A DNA stretch of 10,897 bases, from NCBI GenBank assembly GCA_022704885.1, contig JAKJFO010000138.1, forward strand, positions 1 to 10,897. Direction: 5' to 3'. Shown here one piece after another: positions 7,138 through 10,897 of this stretch. Positions within the stretch are counted from its first letter, which is position 1. Each line of letters opens with the position of its first letter. The notes under the pieces were generated by a model. The model worked only from the letters and a program-made list of their open reading frames with translations, did no database searches and had not been told where the DNA came from. This DNA comes from Candidatus Rifleibacteriota bacterium. GTDB lineage: Bacteria; Riflebacteria; Ozemobacteria; Ozemobacterales; Ozemobacteraceae. The translations under genes were made by a program, and so were the position numbers.

Positions 7138-7169
7138 TTCTATAAATACTATTTTTTTGAGAGGTGCTT

Positions 7170-8132
7170 ATGACTGAATCAAGCTCTGAATCCGTTTCAC
7201 TCAAATTTCTGTGGTCACTGCTGCTTGAGGGCTCAGGTGATCGCGAACCCTGGACGTGCGTCTCCAACCTGATCTGGGCCCCAGATGGCAGTTACATGAT
7301 TATCAGCGGTTATCAGGAAGATCAGGACACAGAAATGGGGCCTGGCGATTCTTGGGATATCGTCTGGCGGGTGTCGCTCGATGGCAAATGGCCGTGGGGT
7401 GTCAGAAACCGGGGCGACGGTATCGCCTTTTCACGTGATGGAAAGCATTTGATAATGGCAGATCCGCTGACATTAAATGACCCGGCCACCGGCCAGCTGC
7501 TGAAAGAGATTGACGCCGGCGACCCCGAATTTTCTTCATGGTTTAATCGTGGCAATGTTTACAAAGTAGCCGAATCCAGGTGCGATCTTGAGCTGCATAA
7601 ACCAGGCGGCAACAAAGAACTGATATATAGCGGTTCCGACAAAATTATTACTGCGTTAACATCTCAAGACAATGCGAATATCACACTGATATGTTGCAAA
7701 ACTATTGCCTGTCTGGACTTGCCCGATGGCAGTCAGCGATGGTGTATAGACTATAACTCAAAATATAAGCCGTATCTGGCTGATAACAGAGAACTGATAG
7801 TTTTGTTAAAAGACGCCGGTGAAGATATCTCTCTGATAGAACGAGAAACGGGCAAAATCTGCCAGACGATCAGCGGACATGACAAATGCGTCACTGCCGC
7901 AGCATTTTTCCCTGACAACCGACGATTGATAACTGGAAGCGCAGACCATACTCTGCGCATCTGGAACATTGAGACAGCAGCAGAACTGGCCAGAATCGAG
8001 CTCGAAAATAAAAATGAAGCCCGTGAGTTTGTGTTTTCGCCTGATGCAACAAAAGTAGCTGTTGTCTGCTGGCAGATTGAAGGCCGCTATAATTACTCGC
8101 TGAAACTTTTCGACCTGATCCAGGCTGTCTAG
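7170..8132 (+). CDS. WD40-like beta-propeller protein
   Basis: A 320-residue cytoplasmic protein with no signal peptide or membrane segment. One canonical WD40 repeat is clear at about 236-269: a GHD start, a hydrophobic strand ending FFPDNRRLITGSADHTLRIWNIE. Weaker blade-like units appear elsewhere, including WAPDGSYMIISG (36-47), FSRDGKHLIMAD (87-98) and FSPDATKVAVV (about 288-298). The pattern fits a degenerate propeller, probably acting as a protein-binding platform. The ATG at 7170 is preferred over the in-frame GTG at 7164 because GAGAGGT (7159-7165) lies five bases upstream of the ATG and overlaps the GTG. It follows threonine synthase by 77 bases, across a hairpin, and precedes the C11 protease, which has its own promoter. 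Binding partners are unknown. Confidence 0.85.
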   Translation: MTESSSESVSLKFLWSLLLEGSGDREPWTCVSNLIWAPDGSYMIISGYQEDQDTEMGPGDSWDIVWRVSLDGKWPWGVRNRGDGIAFSRDGKHLIMADPLTLNDPATGQLLKEIDAGDPEFSSWFNRGNVYKVAESRCDLELHKPGGNKELIYSGSDKIITALTSQDNANITLICCKTIACLDLPDGSQRWCIDYNSKYKPYLADNRELIVLLKDAGEDISLIERETGKICQTISGHDKCVTAAAFFPDNRRLITGSADHTLRIWNIETAAELARIELENKNEAREFVFSPDATKVAVVCWQIEGRYNYSLKLFDLIQAV

Positions 8133-8164
8133 CCATATACTCATCAATGCAATTTTTGTTGGCA

Positions 8165-8193
8165 TTGTCATGCCGGGGAAATTCGGGTATCAT
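8165..8193 (+). promoter_or_regulatory. Sigma70-type promoter for the C11 protease gene
   Basis: TTGTCA (8165-8170) and TATCAT (8188-8193) are separated by exactly 17 bases. Transcription would begin near 8200, about 28 bases before the ATG at 8228. The -35 hexamer is the same as in the promoter at 2129. The next gene is probably read from here as well. Confidence 0.6.
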
Positions 8194-8227
8194 TTAGATT
8201 CGCAATATTGAAGATATCAGGTGGATT

Positions 8228-9451
8228 ATGAAAAAAATCTTTGTGGTTCTGATCGCCCTTTGTGCTCTTTTTGCTCTGCCCACACGTGTTATGGCCATGA
8301 ATGAATGGACTGTCATCGTTTATATGGTCAACGATGACAAGGATACCGTTCTCGAGAACGCCAACTTTCGCAATCTTGGCTATCTCAAGAGTTATGGCTC
8401 TGGCGAGAATCACAAACTGCTGGTGCAGATCGATGGCATGTCGAGCGGTTCATCAGACGAGCAGAAGCTCAATTACAAAGGTGGCAGCCGCCTGCGCGTC
8501 GAAAAAGACAAACTTATCGACGAAGGCGTGCTCGGTGAAGTTAACATGGGCTCGCCGCAAACGCTCTGGGACTGCCTGAAATGGGCTCAGGAAAAATATC
8601 CGGCCAAACATTATGCCCTGGTAATCAACAGCCATGGCAGCGGCGTGTTCACCTGGTGGGGCGAAGGCTCAGTCAGCGCCACTGAACCCGGCAAGGTAGA
8701 TTTCAACCCAGACCGCAAATCAGGCCGTTTTGTCGCCTACGACCACACCGACAAAGACGCTCTTACTATTTTCGAAGTTGCCGAAGTCTTGAAAGTCTTC
8801 AGTCAGCGCTACAAAAATGGTGGGAAATTCGACCTGGTCGCTTTTGACGCCTGCATGCCCGGCAGTGTCGAAGTGCTCTATCAGCTGCGCGACGCCTGCG
8901 ACTTCATGGTCGGCAGCCCCGAAACGACTCCGATCAGCGGCTTCAATTACGATGCCATGGCTCGCTTCATGAGTCGCAATTCAACTTTCACTCCGACTGA
9001 GTTTGCCACCGACATGGCTGAACGCCTCAACAGCAGCCTGATCGGTGCCTGGAAAACTGCCAACTCAGCTCAGCTGGTGTTTGCGGTTAACCAGCTCGCC
9101 ATGCAACTGCTCAACGCAATCGAAGAAACTTCCAAAAACTTCGGCCTGCGCAACCAGGCTTCTTTCGGCAAAGGCACCAACTACTGGGATCTCTACAAAG
9201 TTGCGGAAGCATTCTACCGCGAAAATTCAGAGCTCAACGGCGCCAGCAACCGCGCCGTAATCAAACAGATGGGCAAAGACCTGATGGATGCTGTCGAAGC
9301 TGCCAGGGTCACCCGGCGCGGCACTATCAGCATCACCTGGCCCGAAAAGGCTGATTACACCAAATATCGCCGATTCTACAAGGCCCTTGACATGTCGCGC
9401 GACAGCAAATGGGACGAAATGCTTGACCTGCGTCAGCTCGGAATAAAGTAA
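8228..9451 (+). CDS. Secreted clostripain-like cysteine protease (peptidase family C11)
   Basis: This 407-residue protein begins with a clear Sec signal peptide (KK, hydrophobic core 5-16, likely cut after VMA at 23). The mature part opens with NEWTVIVYMVNDDKD, the first strand of the C11 caspase-like fold. The catalytic dyad is visible: H136 in LVINSHGSG (131-139) and C209 in LVAFDACMPG (203-212), with D207 two residues before the cysteine as in known members. GSPETTPISGF (229-239) corresponds to the loop downstream of the catalytic cysteine that helps shape the specificity pocket. Family members such as clostripain and PmC11 cleave after Arg or Lys and mature by self-cleavage; a basic specificity here is inferred only. 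AGGTGG (8219-8224) precedes the ATG closely. The protein is expected in the periplasm or outside the cell. It is followed by the glycine-zipper gene after 77 bases, probably in one transcript. Confidence 0.92.
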   Translation: MKKIFVVLIALCALFALPTRVMAMNEWTVIVYMVNDDKDTVLENANFRNLGYLKSYGSGENHKLLVQIDGMSSGSSDEQKLNYKGGSRLRVEKDKLIDEGVLGEVNMGSPQTLWDCLKWAQEKYPAKHYALVINSHGSGVFTWWGEGSVSATEPGKVDFNPDRKSGRFVAYDHTDKDALTIFEVAEVLKVFSQRYKNGGKFDLVAFDACMPGSVEVLYQLRDACDFMVGSPETTPISGFNYDAMARFMSRNSTFTPTEFATDMAERLNSSLIGAWKTANSAQLVFAVNQLAMQLLNAIEETSKNFGLRNQASFGKGTNYWDLYKVAEAFYRENSELNGASNRAVIKQMGKDLMDAVEAARVTRRGTISITWPEKADYTKYRRFYKALDMSRDSKWDEMLDLRQLGIK

Positions 9452-9528
9452 ATCCCGTCAGCCCCGCTTCTCTTTCCGGCTGAATTAGTGGGTCGCAGCA
9501 TTCTGCGGATCCTGAAAAGAGGTATTGC

Positions 9529-10803
9529 ATGAATATAACTTCTTCTCTTAAAAAGCCAGGCAACAGGCTCTTTATATGCCTGTTACTCTGTTTTAGTCTT
9601 CTTGCAGCACCCTTTGTCAATGCTGCTGAAATGAGGCCGTCCGAGAAGATTCGAGTTAAATTCTCCGAAGCTGTCGAAAAGAGTGTAGTCAAAACTGCGG
9701 CTGCGCTTGACAAGACAGTACGCAAGCTGGCGCTGGCAATCGATAAGACTGACAACCTGTCGGTTCAGGTGCATAGTTCTTTTTACGACACCAGAATCAG
9801 ACGCTACTTTGTATCTTTCAGCGGCAGTGCGCTTTTTCAAGGCAAACTGCCATGGAACATAGATAAAGACAGCTATATAATCACCAGCAACGGCGAGATT
9901 TCGGTCGATCTTTATATTTCTGAAATCAGACAAAGCCGTTCCGGACTGAGGTTCAACTACAACTGCTCGATTGTTGTTTCGCTCGACCGCATGGCTTACG
10001 AATTGCTCAAAAAGACACCACACATCGCAGCATCGGGCGCTCTCTCGCCGGCATTCGACCTGCTTACCGAGTTCCTGTCGCAGCTCAATATAGGTGTGCT
10101 GTCAAAAGCTATTTCAGAAACCTTTCGCAGCTTTTCGGCCGTCGCCTTCACCCGTCTGGTTAACGACATGATCAAAGCTTCGGCCCAGAATCACGGCCTG
10201 AAGAACATCTTCAAACAGACGATGAAAGATAGGTCTCTTCTGAGTTTTCTTGCACTGCAGATTTTCAGGTGTGCATCGATAAGTCTGGTAAGTGTCACTG
10301 GCGCTTCGCTTGGCGCTGCTGTTGGATCTGTTATTGCACCCGGTGTCGGCTCTGTCATTGGGGGCTACATGGGCAGCCAGATTCTGACGGTTGTGGCAAA
10401 GATCATCGTCTACCAGATTACCGCCAAACTCCCGCTCAAACGCAATTTAAAGCGCATGCTCGACGCCCATCACATGCTGGTTAAAAACCCCGGCGACGAA
10501 GTGGCCCAACAGGCTCTAATTGATGCTCAGACCAGAGTTGAAAATAATATTTTCAGTGAATTCAATAACGAAAAATTCAAACTTTTTGAGATTCTTCTCG
10601 GCGAGATCAACCAGATGACTCCGGCCGAGCGCCTGGCCATGGTGCCACTGCTGAAAAACATTCAGACAATGTTGCAGAACAAGGTCATCAACGATGGTGA
10701 CTGGTATTACGCCCGCAAATATCACGTTCTCAGACAGAGCGTCGAAAACTGGGGCCTGCAGTCACAGGTCGTCTTCACCGTCACCCCACCCACAAACCGA
10801 TAG
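9529..10803 (+). CDS. Secreted protein with glycine-zipper segment, function unknown
   Basis: A 424-residue protein with a Sec signal peptide (basic start, core about 14-27, likely cut after VNA at 32). Residues about 36-75 are helical and amphipathic (KIRVKFSEAVEKSVVKTAAA). About 78-155 looks like alternating beta strands. Residues about 252-300 form a hydrophobic stretch with glycines spaced four apart (G258, G262, G266; then G274, G278, G282), a glycine-zipper pattern often seen in membrane-inserting or oligomerising segments. The C-terminal 120 residues are charged and helical. No family was recognised. AAGAGGT (9517-9523) is five bases before the ATG. No promoter was seen in the 77 bases after the C11 protease, and no good terminator there either, so the two are probably co-transcribed. 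The membrane role is inferred from the glycine pattern only. Confidence 0.8.
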   Translation: MNITSSLKKPGNRLFICLLLCFSLLAAPFVNAAEMRPSEKIRVKFSEAVEKSVVKTAAALDKTVRKLALAIDKTDNLSVQVHSSFYDTRIRRYFVSFSGSALFQGKLPWNIDKDSYIITSNGEISVDLYISEIRQSRSGLRFNYNCSIVVSLDRMAYELLKKTPHIAASGALSPAFDLLTEFLSQLNIGVLSKAISETFRSFSAVAFTRLVNDMIKASAQNHGLKNIFKQTMKDRSLLSFLALQIFRCASISLVSVTGASLGAAVGSVIAPGVGSVIGGYMGSQILTVVAKIIVYQITAKLPLKRNLKRMLDAHHMLVKNPGDEVAQQALIDAQTRVENNIFSEFNNEKFKLFEILLGEINQMTPAERLAMVPLLKNIQTMLQNKVINDGDWYYARKYHVLRQSVENWGLQSQVVFTVTPPTNR

Positions 10804-10897
10804 ACCTATTTAGTAGAATTGCCAACCAGAAATGGTGCCGTGGGGTCGTGCCTTGACGTTATCTGTGCAGCGGTAAGCCGTTGCCGGGCGGCGTAAC
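10804..10897. other. Right-edge stretch, possible end of a convergent gene
   Basis: No terminator or RNA gene was seen after the glycine-zipper gene. On the minus strand two frames stay open from the window edge: one stops at 10812-10810 after 28 visible residues ending GTISGWQFY, the other at 10808-10806 after about 29 residues ending FLVGNSTK. Either could be the C-terminus of a convergent gene, or neither. The visible length is too short to choose. Confidence 0.2.

Noticed and set aside
9458..9507. Small inverted repeats (TCAGCC/GGCTGA and CGCAG/CTGCG) between the C11 and glycine-zipper genes
   Set aside because: Stems are only 5-6 bases, one with a 14-base loop, and no T-run follows, so they are not called as terminators.
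9333..10023. Two overlapping minus-strand frames of 140 and 146 codons
   Set aside because: They are antisense to the C11 protease end and the glycine-zipper gene, which have ribosome sites and signal peptides; no motifs are visible in the antisense frames.
1..10897. CRISPR arrays, tRNA/rRNA genes, insertion sequences, phage genes or toxin-antitoxin pairs
   Set aside because: No direct-repeat arrays, cloverleaf-like sequences, transposase motifs or short overlapping gene pairs were seen on either strand.

Overview
The window looks like a piece of a bacterial chromosome from a Gram-negative-type, poorly characterised lineage. Genes are spaced normally, Shine-Dalgarno sites are good (GGAGGT, AGAGGT, AGGAGA), promoters are sigma70-like, and several products carry Sec signal peptides. 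The mix of secreted peptidases, TPR/PEGA and WD40 proteins and large unrecognised membrane proteins would fit a candidate phylum such as Riflebacteria, but that is a guess from gene content. There is no rRNA, tRNA, CRISPR array, insertion sequence or phage gene here. The only obviously universal gene is a threonine synthase.

Layout. Bases 1-2059 (minus strand) hold a probable two-gene operon. The upstream gene encodes a TerB-like/double zinc-ribbon/three-helix membrane protein. Thirty-seven bases downstream is an ADP-ribosylglycohydrolase, cut by the left window edge. From a divergent intergenic region (2060-2184), with a clear plus-strand promoter and a 15-base palindrome in the minus-strand leader, two plus-strand genes follow: a small membrane-anchored protein of unknown function and a cytoplasmic TPR protein ending in a PEGA-like domain. 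A strong bidirectional terminator (4221-4255) separates these from a convergent secreted subtilisin-like protease (4264-5721, minus). That protease is divergent from the threonine synthase gene (5866-7092), and both promoters lie in the 144-base gap.

Rightward come a degenerate WD40/beta-propeller protein (7170-8132), a secreted clostripain-like (C11) cysteine protease with its own promoter (8228-9451), and a secreted glycine-zipper protein of unknown function (9529-10803). The last 94 bases may hold the end of a convergent gene, but the frame cannot be decided.

How they may work together. Threonine synthase is housekeeping and probably unrelated to its neighbours. The TerB-like protein beside an ADP-ribose hydrolase suggests a membrane sensor or regulator coupled to reversal of ADP-ribosylation. 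The C11 protease and glycine-zipper protein are likely co-transcribed and both exported, so they may be partners as protease and substrate, or as co-secreted factors. These functional links are inferences from position. Three starts were moved in from the longest possible reading frame on the basis of ribosome binding sites: the TPR-PEGA gene, threonine synthase and the WD40 gene.
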